DNA from: Sphingomonas asaccharolytica NBRC 15499 | GTDB lineage: Bacteria > Pseudomonadota > Alphaproteobacteria > Sphingomonadales > Sphingomonadaceae | Length of the DNA: 64,000 nucleotides | Assembly: GCF_001598355.1 (NCBI RefSeq) | Contig: NZ_BCYU01000009.1 | Coordinates: forward strand, 1-64,000 | Reading direction: 5' to 3' | Shown: positions 25,607 to 34,421 of the stretch, piece by piece | Layout: the number at the start of each line of letters is the position of its first letter | Numbering within the stretch: position 1 is the first letter of the stretch | Notes under the pieces: model-generated | The model's database searches: none | What the model was told of the DNA's origin: nothing | What the model saw: only the letters and a program-made list of their open reading frames with translations | Position numbers and translations under genes: made by a program

Positions 25607-28153
25607 ATGCAGCTTGTCATCGTCGAATCGCCCGCCAAGGCGAAAACCATCGAGAAATATCTGGGTAGCGATTATCGCGTTCTCGCGAGCTACGGCCATG
25701 TCCGCGACTTGCCGCCCAAGGACGGATCGGTCGATCCCGACGCCGGCTTCGCGATGGATTGGGAAAATTACGCCGACAAGGCGAAGCAGCTGAAAGCGAT
25801 CACCGACGAGGCCAAGAAGGCCGACCGCCTGATCCTGGCGACCGACCCCGATCGCGAGGGCGAGGCGATTTCGTGGCACGTCCAGGAAGTGCTGCGCAAC
25901 CGCAAGGCGCTGCCCAAGCAGGTCGAGCGCGTCACCTTCAACGCGATCACCAAGGCGACCGTCACCGAGGCGATGAAGCATCCGCGTCAGCTCGACGAGG
26001 ATCTGATCGACGCCTATCGCGCCCGCCGCGCGCTCGATTATCTGGTCGGCTTCACGCTCTCACCCGTTTTGTGGCGCAAGCTGCCCGGCGCCAAGTCGGC
26101 GGGCCGCGTCCAGTCGGTCGCGCTGCGCCTGATCGTCGACCGCGAGCGCGAGATCGAAGCGTTCGTCAGCCAGGAATATTGGTCGGTCGCCGCCACGCTG
26201 GAACAGGACGGCACGCCGTTCACCGCGCGGCTGATCAAGTGGAATGGCGAGAAGCTCGACCGCTTGTCGATCGGTAAGGAAGGCGATGCGCTCAAGGCCA
26301 AGGCGGACGTCGAGAACGGCCGCTTCACCGTCCAGTCGGTCGAAACCAAGCCGGCAACGCGCAACCCGCCGCCGCCCTTCACCACCTCGACCCTGCAGCA
26401 GGAAGCGGCACGCAAGCTCGGCTTCTCGGCCAGCCATACGATGCGCATCGCCCAGGCGCTCTACGAGGATGGCGCGATCACCTATATGCGGACCGATGGC
26501 GTACAGATGGACGGCAGCGCGATCTCGGACGCGCGCAAGGCGATCACCGAGCGCTATGCCGCCAATTACGTCCCCGACAAGCCGCGCCAGTACCAGACCA
26601 AGGCCAAGAACGCGCAGGAAGCGCACGAGGCGATCCGCCCGACCGATTTCCGCCGCGACCATGCCGGCTCGGGCGACCATGCCCGGCTGTACGAGCTGGT
26701 CTGGAAGCGCGCGATGGCGAGCCAGATGGCCTCGGCGCAGATGGAACGCACGACGATCGACCTGGCCGACGGCACCGGCCGCCACGGGCTGCGCGCGACC
26801 GGACAGGTCGTGCTCTTCCCCGGCTATCTCGCTTTGTACGAGGAAGGTCGCGACGATGAGGGCGACGAAGAATCGCGCCGCCTGCCGCGCCTGCGCGACG
26901 GTGACGTGCCGGCCAAGCGCGACGTCACTGCCGAACAGCATTTCACCCAGCCGCCGCCGCGCTTCTCGGAAGCATCTTTGGTCAAGCGGCTCGAGGAGCT
27001 CGGCATCGGGCGCCCCTCGACTTATGCCTCGATCATCCAGACGCTCAAGGACCGCGACTATGTCCGCGTCGAGAAGAACCGCTTCTTCGCCGAGGAATCG
27101 GGCCGGCTGGTGACCGCGTTCCTCGAACGTTTCTTCGAGAAATATGTCAGCTTCGACTTCACCGCGGGCCTTGAGGACGAACTCGACGAGATTTCGGGCG
27201 GGCGGGCGCAGTGGCAGAAAGTGCTCGAGGCGTTCTGGCGCGACTTCAAGCCGCGCACCGCCGAGGTGATGGAGTTCAAGCCGTCCGAAGTGACGCAGCA
27301 ACTCGACCAGTTCCTCGCGCCCTATCTGTTCCCCGACAAGGCCGATGGCGGCGATCCGCGGCTGTGCCCCAATTGCGGACTCGGCCAATTGTCGCTGCGC
27401 GGCGGACGGTTCGGCGCGTTCATCGCCTGCTCGAATTACCCCGAGTGCAAATATACCCGCCGCTTCGCCCAGGCGGGTGCGGCGGACGGCGCGGACACCG
27501 GGCCCGAATCCTTGGGCAAGGATCCCGAGACGGGGTTGGAAGTCGAGCGCAAGGCGGGCCGCTTCGGGCCCTACATCCAGCTCGGCGAGGGCAAGGACGC
27601 CAAGCGTGCCTCGATCCCGAAGGATATCGAGCTCGACCTCGACTGGGCATTGAAGCTGCTCAGCCTGCCGCGCGAGGTTGGTGCGCATCCGGAAACGGGC
27701 AATCTGATTACCGCCTCGATCGGGCGCTATGGCCCCTATCTGGCGCATGACGGCAAGTACGCGCGCTTGCAGTCGACCACCGAAGTGTTCGAGACCGGCA
27801 TGAACGCGGCCGTGGTCAAACTGGCCGAAGCAGCGGCGAATGGCGGCCGGCCGGCACGCGGATCGCAGGCCCCGCTCAAGGTGCTGGGCGCGCATCCGCG
27901 CACCGAGCTGGAGATCAAGCTGATGGAAGGGCGCTATGGCGCCTATGTCACCGACGGCACGACCAACGCGACCTTGCCCAAGACGATCGACAAGGATCAG
28001 CTGACGTTGGAAGAGGCGGCCCAATTGATCGACGCGCGGGCCGCCGCGGCACCGGCCGGCGGCAAGGGAAAGCGCGGAGCGAAAAAGGCACCGGCGAAGA
28101 AGGCTGCTGCGAAGAAAGCGCCGGCGAAGAAAAAGGCGGCGGCTGCGAAGTGA
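25607..28153 (+). CDS. topA: DNA topoisomerase I
   Basis: An 848-residue type IA topoisomerase that relaxes negative supercoils. The Toprim domain (1-140) starts IVESPAKAKTIEKYLG and carries DPDREGE (80-86). The catalytic tyrosine is Tyr293 in AITYMRTDGV. A C4 zinc ribbon lies at about 587-615 (CPNC, then CSNYPECKY), followed by two or three zinc-less repeats of the topoisomerase C-terminal type and a lysine/alanine tail (KKAPAKKAAAKKAPAKKKAA) likely to contact DNA or RNA polymerase. A palindromic repeat begins one base after the stop codon. Confidence 0.97.
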   Translation: MQLVIVESPAKAKTIEKYLGSDYRVLASYGHVRDLPPKDGSVDPDAGFAMDWENYADKAKQLKAITDEAKKADRLILATDPDREGEAISWHVQEVLRNRKALPKQVERVTFNAITKATVTEAMKHPRQLDEDLIDAYRARRALDYLVGFTLSPVLWRKLPGAKSAGRVQSVALRLIVDREREIEAFVSQEYWSVAATLEQDGTPFTARLIKWNGEKLDRLSIGKEGDALKAKADVENGRFTVQSVETKPATRNPPPPFTTSTLQQEAARKLGFSASHTMRIAQALYEDGAITYMRTDGVQMDGSAISDARKAITERYAANYVPDKPRQYQTKAKNAQEAHEAIRPTDFRRDHAGSGDHARLYELVWKRAMASQMASAQMERTTIDLADGTGRHGLRATGQVVLFPGYLALYEEGRDDEGDEESRRLPRLRDGDVPAKRDVTAEQHFTQPPPRFSEASLVKRLEELGIGRPSTYASIIQTLKDRDYVRVEKNRFFAEESGRLVTAFLERFFEKYVSFDFTAGLEDELDEISGGRAQWQKVLEAFWRDFKPRTAEVMEFKPSEVTQQLDQFLAPYLFPDKADGGDPRLCPNCGLGQLSLRGGRFGAFIACSNYPECKYTRRFAQAGAADGADTGPESLGKDPETGLEVERKAGRFGPYIQLGEGKDAKRASIPKDIELDLDWALKLLSLPREVGAHPETGNLITASIGRYGPYLAHDGKYARLQSTTEVFETGMNAAVVKLAEAAANGGRPARGSQAPLKVLGAHPRTELEIKLMEGRYGAYVTDGTTNATLPKTIDKDQLTLEEAAQLIDARAAAAPAGGKGKRGAKKAPAKKAAAKKAPAKKKAAAAK

Positions 28154-28154
28154 T

Positions 28155-28228
28155 CGTCACCCCAGCGAAAGCTGGGGTCTCATGCAAAGGAAATACGGCC
28201 AGAGATCCCAGCTTCCGCTGGGATGACG
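28155..28228. repeat. GTCAYCCC-type inverted palindrome pair, short
   Basis: Arms 28155-28181 and 28202-28228 are reverse complements at 24 of 27 positions. Each is a hairpin (CCCCAGC-GAAA-GCTGGGG and CCCAGC-TTCC-GCTGGG), joined by 20 bp. The outer ends CGTCACCC and GGATGACG match the unit at 11021-11403. It fills the gap between convergent topA and the Sel1-like gene. It may double as a terminator. Confidence 0.8.
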
Positions 28229-28233
28229 GCTTG

Positions 28234-28533
28234 TCAGGCCGCCCGGCTGCTCGTCGCGTTCAGCCAAGACCTGGCGCGGGTCTGCGCTTCGGCGATTTCG
28301 CGCGCGGTCATCTCGTCGGCCACTTCGGCGCGGCAATAGCGCGCGCCTTCATGACCGCCGCGCGACGCGGCGAGGTTGAACCATTTGTGCGCCTCGACCA
28401 GGTCGAGATCGACGCCGTTCGCGCCGGTCGAATAATCGACTCCGAGATCGTAGCAGGCGTCCCAATTGCCGCGCGCGGCATCGATCAGCCGGCTCTCGAT
28501 CAGGAACTGCGCATTCTTCAGGCTGCTGCCCAT
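28234..28533 (-). CDS. Sel1-repeat-like small protein
   Basis: A 99-residue soluble helical protein. The segment YDLGVDYSTGANGVDLDLVEAHKWFNLAASRGGHEGARY matches the Sel1-like (SLR) alpha-solenoid repeat, in a single full copy plus a partial one, so it is probably a small adaptor for protein contacts. ATG 28533 is preferred because GGGG lies 8 bp upstream; a GTG at 28542 would overlap that site. It sits alone between topA and panC. The partner is unknown. Confidence 0.75.
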   Translation of the reverse strand: MGSSLKNAQFLIESRLIDAARGNWDACYDLGVDYSTGANGVDLDLVEAHKWFNLAASRGGHEGARYCRAEVADEMTAREIAEAQTRARSWLNATSSRAA

Positions 28534-28617
28534 CGTCGCCACCCCTTTATCCCTTTGGCCGGGCTACCTTGGCGGGCGAGCGGTCAACAAATGGTTAACG
28601 GCGTTTAACCACGAAAT

Positions 28618-29448
28618 TCAGGGCTCTATGTCCAGGTTGTCGATCAGCCGGGTGGTACCGAGTCGCGCAGCGGCGAGCAGACGGCGAGATTTTCCCGGTT
28701 GCGGCTCCCCCAGGGACGCCGCATCGACCAGCGAAACATAGTCCGTCACGAATCCTGCATCGGTAAGTGACGTCATCGCGGCATCGATCGCGCCCGGCTC
28801 CTCCGCCTCGATCGCGCGTTTCGCCTCGGCCAGCGCCTTGGGCAGCGCAACGGCTCGCGCGCGCTCGTCGGGCGAGAGGTAAATGTTGCGCGACGAGAGC
28901 GCGAGCCCGTCCGGCTCGCGCACCGTCGGTACCCCGACGATCTCCAGCCCCATGTCGAGATCGATCACCATGCGGCGGATCACCGCCAGCTGCTGAAAAT
29001 CCTTCTCGCCGAAAAACGCGGTATCGGGGCGCACCTGGTTGAACAATTTGGTGACGACGGTGGCCACGCCGTCGAAATGGCCGGGCCGCGCCGCGCCGTC
29101 GAGCCCATCGCTGACTCCCGACACCGACACGTTGGTGGCAAACCCCGCCGGATACATGTCGTCGACCCCCGGCATCCACAACAGGTCGCAGCCATGGGCG
29201 ATCAACAACGCCTTGTCGGCTTCGGCCGGGCGCGGATAGCGCGACAAATCCTCGTTCGGGCCGAATTGCTTGGGATTGACGAAGATCGACGCGATCACCT
29301 TCGCCCCCGTCGCCCGCGCGGCATCGACCAGCGCCATATGTCCGGCATGGAGCGCGCCCATCGTCGGGACCAGCGCGACGCGTGCGCAATCGCCGCGCAG
29401 CTCGGCGACCGCGCGTCTCAAATCGGGCAGATGATGGACAATTTGCAT
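28618..29448 (-). CDS. panC: Pantothenate synthetase
   Basis: A 276-residue ATP-dependent ligase joining pantoate and beta-alanine, the last step of vitamin B5 synthesis for CoA. The HIGH-like motif is PTMGALHAGH; FFGEKDFQQLAVIRRMV and LSSRNIYLSPDERA (KMSKS-equivalent region) are diagnostic. ATG 29448 gives the standard N-terminus MQIVHHLPDLRRAV; a longer reading to 29544 adds 32 unrelated residues. It is divergent from mipZ across 74 bp. No panB or panD lies in the window. Confidence 0.95.
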   Translation of the reverse strand: MQIVHHLPDLRRAVAELRGDCARVALVPTMGALHAGHMALVDAARATGAKVIASIFVNPKQFGPNEDLSRYPRPAEADKALLIAHGCDLLWMPGVDDMYPAGFATNVSVSGVSDGLDGAARPGHFDGVATVVTKLFNQVRPDTAFFGEKDFQQLAVIRRMVIDLDMGLEIVGVPTVREPDGLALSSRNIYLSPDERARAVALPKALAEAKRAIEAEEPGAIDAAMTSLTDAGFVTDYVSLVDAASLGEPQPGKSRRLLAAARLGTTRLIDNLDIEP

Positions 29449-29522
29449 GGGACTTGTCGCTTCGATAGACGAAGGTTCGCCTGTAAGAGGCGCGGGGCAT
29501 CTCAGGCAACCAGGGTCTTTAC

Positions 29523-30314
29523 GTGGCGGACGCCAACAAACCACATATGATCGTCTTCGCCAACGAAAAGGGCGGGACCGGCAAGTCGACCACCGCGGTC
29601 CATGTCGCGATCGCGCTGCAGGCGCGCGGCGCGCGCGTCGCGGCGTTCGACCTCGACCATCGCCAGCGCACCATGGCGCGCTATTTCGAGAATCGCGTCG
29701 CTACCGCCAAGCGCACCAGCCGCGAGCTGCCGACGCCCGCCTTTGCCGCGCATGACGGCGAGAGCCTGGAATATTTCGACGACACGCTTGGCCGGCTGTG
29801 CAGCGACGCCGATTTCGTGGTGATCGACACGCCGGGCCGCGACGACCGCTTCGGGCGGCTGGCGGCAAGCCGCGCCGACACGATGGTCACGCCGATGAAC
29901 GACAGCTTCGTCGATTTCGACCTGATCGGGCAAGTCGATCCCGATACCTACAAGGTGACCCGGCCGAGCTTCTACGCCGAATTGATCTGGGACGCGCGCA
30001 AGGCCCGGGCCAAGGCCGATGGCGTCGCGATCGACTGGGTCGTGTTGCGCAACCGCCTCCAGCATATCGAGGCGCGCAACATGCGCCGGGTGTCCGAAGC
30101 GCTCGACCAGCTTGCCAAGCGCGTCGGTTTCCGGATCATTCCCGGGCTGGGCGAACGCGTCATCTATCGCGAATTGTTTCCCAAGGGGCTGACGATGATC
30201 GATAGCCGCGATTTCGGCGAAATGGGCATGGCGCACGTCGCCGCGCGGCAGGAATTGCGCGAGATGATGGCGGCGCTCGCTCTGCCCGAGCCGGTCCTGC
30301 CGCTCTTCGCCTGA
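29523..30314 (+). CDS. mipZ: Division-plane positioning ATPase MipZ
   Basis: A 263-residue ParA/MinD-type P-loop ATPase. In alphaproteobacteria MipZ forms a polar gradient through ParB and blocks FtsZ assembly away from midcell. The deviant Walker A is KGGTGKST (15-22), and the family-specific FDLDHRQRTMARYFENR and DTPGRDDRFGRLA blocks follow. The start is GTG 29523; an ATG at 29547 would cut the first strand and lacks a ribosome site. It lies 2 bp before a J-domain gene, so the two are cotranslated. Confidence 0.93.
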   Translation: MADANKPHMIVFANEKGGTGKSTTAVHVAIALQARGARVAAFDLDHRQRTMARYFENRVATAKRTSRELPTPAFAAHDGESLEYFDDTLGRLCSDADFVVIDTPGRDDRFGRLAASRADTMVTPMNDSFVDFDLIGQVDPDTYKVTRPSFYAELIWDARKARAKADGVAIDWVVLRNRLQHIEARNMRRVSEALDQLAKRVGFRIIPGLGERVIYRELFPKGLTMIDSRDFGEMGMAHVAARQELREMMAALALPEPVLPLFA

Positions 30315-30316
30315 TC

Positions 30317-30610
30317 ATGGCCAAGCTCCTCCTCGCGTTGGCCGTGGCCTGGTTCGGCTGGTGGCTGTGGCAAGGACCCAAGAGGGTCTGGACCGACGGC
30401 CGCCGCAAGCCGCAGCGCAGCGAGGACGAGATCAGCGCGCTCGCCGTGCTGGGACTCGATCCCGGCGCCAGCCGCGACGAGATTCGCGTCGCGCATCGCC
30501 GCCTGCTGCGCAACGTCCATCCCGATCATGGCGGCACCGACGAGCTCGCTCGTCGCGTAAACGAGGCGCGCGATATCTTGTTGAAGCCCAGGATCGAGCC
30601 GAGGGATTGA
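30317..30610 (+). CDS. Membrane-anchored J-domain protein
   Basis: A 97-residue protein with one N-terminal transmembrane helix (MAKLLLALAVAWFGWWLW) and a short J domain at about residues 38-95. The HPD motif needed to stimulate DnaK is intact at 68-70 (VHPDHGG). The layout recalls mitochondrial Tim14/Pam18 and bacterial DjlA-like proteins, suggesting recruitment of DnaK to the membrane. It starts 2 bp after the mipZ stop, a tight linkage seen in alphaproteobacteria. Client unknown. Confidence 0.88.
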   Translation: MAKLLLALAVAWFGWWLWQGPKRVWTDGRRKPQRSEDEISALAVLGLDPGASRDEIRVAHRRLLRNVHPDHGGTDELARRVNEARDILLKPRIEPRD

Positions 30611-30662
30611 ACTTTTTCCCTGCTCGGCGGATTGGGCGCGCATCAACCTGACGGGAGCCCCC

Positions 30663-32045
30663 ATGACCCACCGTTTCGATCCTACATCGCTGCGCGAATA
30701 TGATATCCGCGGAGTCGTCGGCAAAACCTTGTCGACCGACGATGCCCGCGCGATCGGCCGCACCTTCGCGACGATCGTCCGCCGCGCCGGCGGCACCCGC
30801 GTCGCGGTGGGGCGCGACGGCCGCACCTCGTCGCCGGCGATGGAAACGGCTTTGGTCGAAGGGCTGCTCGCCTCTGGCGTCAATGTGGTCCGCACCGGCA
30901 TGGGACCGACCCCGCAGCTGTACTGGGCCGAGGCCGAGCTGGAAGTCGATGGCGGCATCCAGATCACCGGCAGCCACAATCCGGCCGAATATAACGGCTT
31001 CAAGATGGTGCTGCAGCACCTGCCGTTCTTCGGCGAGGATATCCAGAAGCTCGGCCGGATGGCGGCCGAGGGCGATTGGGAAGAAGGCGAGGGCGAGGTT
31101 TCCGACGTCGATATCGTCAACGATTATGTCGGCCGCCTGATCGCCGGCTATTCGGGCGGCGCGTACCGGATCGGCTGGGACGCGGGTAACGGCGCCGCGG
31201 GGCCGGTGATCGAGAAGCTGACCAAATTGCTGCCGGGCGAGCATCACCTGCTGTTCACCGAGGTCGACGGCACTTTCCCCAATCATCATCCCGACCCGAC
31301 CGAAGAGAAGAACCTGGCGCAGCTCAAGGCGCTGGTGGCGGAGAAGGGGCTCGATTTCGGCGTCGCGTTCGATGGCGACGGCGACCGCATCGGCGCGATC
31401 GATGGAAAGGGCCGGGTGATCTGGGGCGACCAGATATTGTCGATCCTGGCCGAACCGGTGCTGCGGGAATTGCCCGGCGCGACGATCATCGCCGACGTCA
31501 AGGCGAGCCAGGCGCTATACGATCGCATCGCCGAGCTGGGCGGGCAACCGCTGATGTGGAAGACCGGGCACAGCCTGATCAAGACCAAGATGAAGGAGAC
31601 GCACGCGCCGCTCGCCGGAGAGATGTCGGGCCACATCTTCTTCGCGCACGAATTCTACGGCTTCGACGATGCGCAGTACGCCGCGGTCCGCCTAATCCGC
31701 GCGGTGCACATGATCGGCAAGTCGATGAACGAGATCAAGGACGCCATGCCGGTGATGGTCAATACGCCCGAAATGCGTTTCCAGGTCGATGAGAGCCGCA
31801 AGTTCGCGGTGATCGACGAAGTGCTCGACCGGCTCGAGACCGAAGGCGCCGACGTCAACCGCACCGACGGCGCGCGGGTCACTACGCCCGACGGCTGGTG
31901 GCTGTTGCGTGCGTCGAACACCCAGGACGTGTTGGTCGCGCGCGCCGAGGCAAAGGATCAGCCGGCGCTCGACCGCCTGCTCGCGCAGATCGACGCGCAA
32001 CTGGCGGCAAGCGGGCTGGAGCGCGGACCGCAAGCGGGGCATTGA
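30663..32045 (+). CDS. Phosphomannomutase/phosphoglucomutase
   Basis: A 460-residue alpha-D-phosphohexomutase interconverting hexose-1- and hexose-6-phosphates for surface polysaccharide precursors. The phosphoserine is Ser104 in ITGSHNPAEYNGFKM; the metal loop is DGDGDR at about 237-242; the C-terminal phosphate-binding region carries WWLLRASNTQD. That last block fits the PMM/PGM (AlgC/ManB) branch rather than GlmM. GGGAG precedes ATG 30663. The paralogue glmM lies only 1 kb downstream on the opposite strand. Confidence 0.93.
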   Translation: MTHRFDPTSLREYDIRGVVGKTLSTDDARAIGRTFATIVRRAGGTRVAVGRDGRTSSPAMETALVEGLLASGVNVVRTGMGPTPQLYWAEAELEVDGGIQITGSHNPAEYNGFKMVLQHLPFFGEDIQKLGRMAAEGDWEEGEGEVSDVDIVNDYVGRLIAGYSGGAYRIGWDAGNGAAGPVIEKLTKLLPGEHHLLFTEVDGTFPNHHPDPTEEKNLAQLKALVAEKGLDFGVAFDGDGDRIGAIDGKGRVIWGDQILSILAEPVLRELPGATIIADVKASQALYDRIAELGGQPLMWKTGHSLIKTKMKETHAPLAGEMSGHIFFAHEFYGFDDAQYAAVRLIRAVHMIGKSMNEIKDAMPVMVNTPEMRFQVDESRKFAVIDEVLDRLETEGADVNRTDGARVTTPDGWWLLRASNTQDVLVARAEAKDQPALDRLLAQIDAQLAASGLERGPQAGH

Positions 32046-32076
32046 GGTCGGGTGGTGCGGCGGATGCACGCGAGGT

Positions 32077-32183
32077 CGTCACCCCGGCCTTGTGCCGGGG
32101 TCCGCCGTGCCGCACGTGATGGACTAGAAGCTCAAGGTCAGCAGCTGCTGCCCGGCGGATCCCGGCACAAGGCCGGGATGAAG
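32077..32183. repeat. GTCAYCCC-type inverted palindrome pair, variant tip
   Basis: Arms 32077-32106 and 32154-32183 are near-perfect reverse complements. Each is a hairpin, but the loop region is GGCCTTGTGCC / GGCACAAGGCC instead of GCGAAAGC, with matching change on both arms. The outer ends CGTCACCCC and GGGATGA place it in the same family as 11021-11403. The interior 47 bp shows no gene. It lies in the 206-bp gap after the phosphomannomutase gene. Confidence 0.78.
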
Positions 32184-32251
32184 GTTGGTATTTGGCGGCG
32201 CGTTCACCGCCCGGAGTCGCTTTTTCCGGCCAAAACCCCCATCTAGTCCGA

Positions 32252-33007
32252 ATGCCTTCCCCCTCGATCATCCGTGTCATCGACCTCGAAACCACCGGCA
32301 GCGCTCCACCACAGCATGGCGTGCTCGAAATAGGCTGGCAGGACGTCGCGCTCGGCGCGGACGGGCGTTGGGAAATATACGGCGAGGGCGGCAGCCGGAT
32401 GGTCAATCCCGGCCGCCCGGTCCCGCCGATCACCCAGGCGATCCACCATATCCTCGACGAGCAGGTCGCCGACGCGCCTTATTGGATCGATGTCGCGCGC
32501 CCGGTGCTCGATCCCTATCCGCGCCGACTCGCGCTCGCCGCGCATCGCGCCGATTTCGAGGAGCAATTCTGCACCCCGACCTTGACCCATGGCGCCGACT
32601 GGATCTGCACCTGGAAATGCGCGCTCAGGCTATGGCCCGATAGCCCAAGCTTCTCCAATCAGGTGCTGCGCTATTGGCGCAAGCCCGAGGGACTCGATCA
32701 CGAACGCGGCCTGCCCGCGCACCGCGCCTTTCCCGACGCCTATGTCACCGCGCACCATCTGCGCGACATGCTCAACGAGGCATCGGTCGCGCAGTTGATC
32801 GAATGGTCTAACCAGCCCGGGCTGCTGCCCCGCGTGCGCTACGGCCCGGATCGCGGCAAGGAATGGAGCGAGATCGCCGAGGACAGCCTGGCCGGCTTCC
32901 TGACCGATCGCGACCCCGACGTGCGCTTCACCGCGGAGACCGAACTCGCCCGGCGGCGCGGCGGCGGCGCGGTCGGGCGCGCCAATTTGCAGGGCCTGTT
33001 GCTGTAG
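32252..33007 (+). CDS. DEDDh 3'-5' exonuclease-like protein
   Basis: A 251-residue protein. Residues 1-170 form a DnaQ-like exonuclease domain with all catalytic positions: Asp11 and Glu13 (VIDLETTGS), Asp101 (HRADFEEQF) and the His157-x4-Asp162 pair (HRAFPDAY). The C-terminal 80 residues (EDSLAGFLTDRDPDVRFTAE and an RRRGGG turn) are not recognised and may bind substrate or a partner. ATG 32252 is chosen; a longer in-frame reading starts inside the upstream repeat. Not part of a polymerase III operon. Probably acts in nucleic-acid trimming or repair. Confidence 0.82.
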   Translation: MPSPSIIRVIDLETTGSAPPQHGVLEIGWQDVALGADGRWEIYGEGGSRMVNPGRPVPPITQAIHHILDEQVADAPYWIDVARPVLDPYPRRLALAAHRADFEEQFCTPTLTHGADWICTWKCALRLWPDSPSFSNQVLRYWRKPEGLDHERGLPAHRAFPDAYVTAHHLRDMLNEASVAQLIEWSNQPGLLPRVRYGPDRGKEWSEIAEDSLAGFLTDRDPDVRFTAETELARRRGGGAVGRANLQGLLL

Positions 33008-33011
33008 GCTG

Positions 33012-34352
33012 CTACCCCGCCGCGACCTTCACCGCGTCGCAGATACGGTCGACCACCGCTTCGACCTGAGCGGCGTCCTCGCCCTCGGCCATCACGCGGA
33101 TCACCGGCTCGGTGCCCGACGGGCGAATCACCAGCCGGCCCTTGCCCTCGAGTTCGCCCTCGGCATCGGCGATCACTGCCTTAACCCCGGCATCGTCGAG
33201 CGGCTTGCCGCCCTTGAACCGCACATTCTTGAGCAATTGCGGCAGCGGATCGAAGCGGTGGAGCAATTCGCTCGCCGGGATCCCCGAGCGGACCAGCTCG
33301 GCGAGGATCTGAAGCGCCGCGACCAGCCCGTCGCCGGTGGTCGCGTAATCCGACAGGATGATGTGGCCCGATTGCTCGCCGCCGACATTATAGCCCTGGC
33401 CGCGCATCGCCTCGAGCACGTAGCGGTCGCCGACCGCGGTGCGGATCAGCTTGATCCCCTGCGCGCTGAGATGGCGCTCGAGCCCCAGGTTGGACATCAC
33501 CGTCGCGACCAGCCCGCCATTGCGGAGATTGCCCGCGCGCGCCCAGCCGGTCGCGATCACCGCCATCAGCTGGTCGCCGTCGATCACCCGGCCATTCTCG
33601 TCGACCACGATCAGCCGATCGGCATCGCCGTCGAGCGCGATTCCGATATGCGCGCCGCTGGCGACCACGGTTTCGCACAAGGTCTGCGGTGCGGTCGATC
33701 CGACCTGGTCGTTGATGTTCTTGCCGTTGGGCGTGACGCCGATCGCGATGACCTCAGCGCCGAGTTCCCACAAAGCCGAGGGTGCGACCTGATAGGCGGC
33801 GCCATTGGCGCAATCGACCACGATCTTGAGACCGTCGAGCGTCAGATCGTCGGGAAAGGTCGCCTTGGCGAAATGGATATAGCGCCCGCGGGCATCCTCG
33901 ACCCGGCGCGCGCGGCCGATATCGGGCGCGTCGGCAAGCGCGACGTCGCCGTCGATCAGCGCTTCGATCGCCGTCTCGTCGGCATCGCTCAATTTGTAGC
34001 CGTCGGGACCGAACAATTTGATGCCGTTATCGGCGTAAGGGTTGTGGCTGGCCGAGATCATCACGCCCAAATCGGCGCGCATCGACTTTGTCAGCATGCC
34101 GATCGCGGGAGTCGGCAACGGCCCGAACAGGGTCACGTCCATACCGACGCTGGTGAAGCCCGCGACCAAAGCGTTTTCGAGCATATAACCCGATAGCCGC
34201 GTGTCCTTGCCGATCACCACACGGTGCTTGTGGTCGCCGCGAACGAAATGCGCGCCGGCCGCCATGCCGACCTTCATCGCCATCTCCGCGGTCATCGGCT
34301 GCATGTTGGTCAGGCCGCGAATGCCGTCGGTACCGAAATATTTTCTTGCCAT
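33012..34352 (-). CDS. glmM: Phosphoglucosamine mutase
   Basis: A 446-residue mutase converting glucosamine-6-phosphate to glucosamine-1-phosphate for UDP-GlcNAc, needed for peptidoglycan and lipid A. It starts [13 protein letters not shown], the invariant GlmM N-terminus. The phosphoserine is Ser102 ([17 protein letters not shown]), the metal loop is DGDADRLI, and the C-terminal phosphate loop is [15 protein letters not shown]. It ends 4 bp from the stop of the convergent exonuclease gene. No ftsH or folP neighbour is present. Confidence 0.96.
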   Translation of the reverse strand: MARKYFGTDGIRGLTNMQPMTAEMAMKVGMAAGAHFVRGDHKHRVVIGKDTRLSGYMLENALVAGFTSVGMDVTLFGPLPTPAIGMLTKSMRADLGVMISASHNPYADNGIKLFGPDGYKLSDADETAIEALIDGDVALADAPDIGRARRVEDARGRYIHFAKATFPDDLTLDGLKIVVDCANGAAYQVAPSALWELGAEVIAIGVTPNGKNINDQVGSTAPQTLCETVVASGAHIGIALDGDADRLIVVDENGRVIDGDQLMAVIATGWARAGNLRNGGLVATVMSNLGLERHLSAQGIKLIRTAVGDRYVLEAMRGQGYNVGGEQSGHIILSDYATTGDGLVAALQILAELVRSGIPASELLHRFDPLPQLLKNVRFKGGKPLDDAGVKAVIADAEGELEGKGRLVIRPSGTEPVIRVMAEGEDAAQVEAVVDRICDAVKVAAG

Positions 34353-34421
34353 TCTGCCCGTTTCCGTCCGCTATCCCGCGCCAAGGCTGCCTCTTAGCGC
34401 GGCAAACGGAGAAGGGCGAGC

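Noticed and set aside
26060..28024. A 654-codon open frame antisense to topA
   Set aside because: The opposite strand encodes a complete topoisomerase I with all motifs; the antisense reading has no domain.
30663..34352. The two nearby phosphohexomutase genes as a recent duplication
   Set aside because: They are distinct subfamilies (PMM/PGM and GlmM) with different signatures, so they are ancient paralogues.
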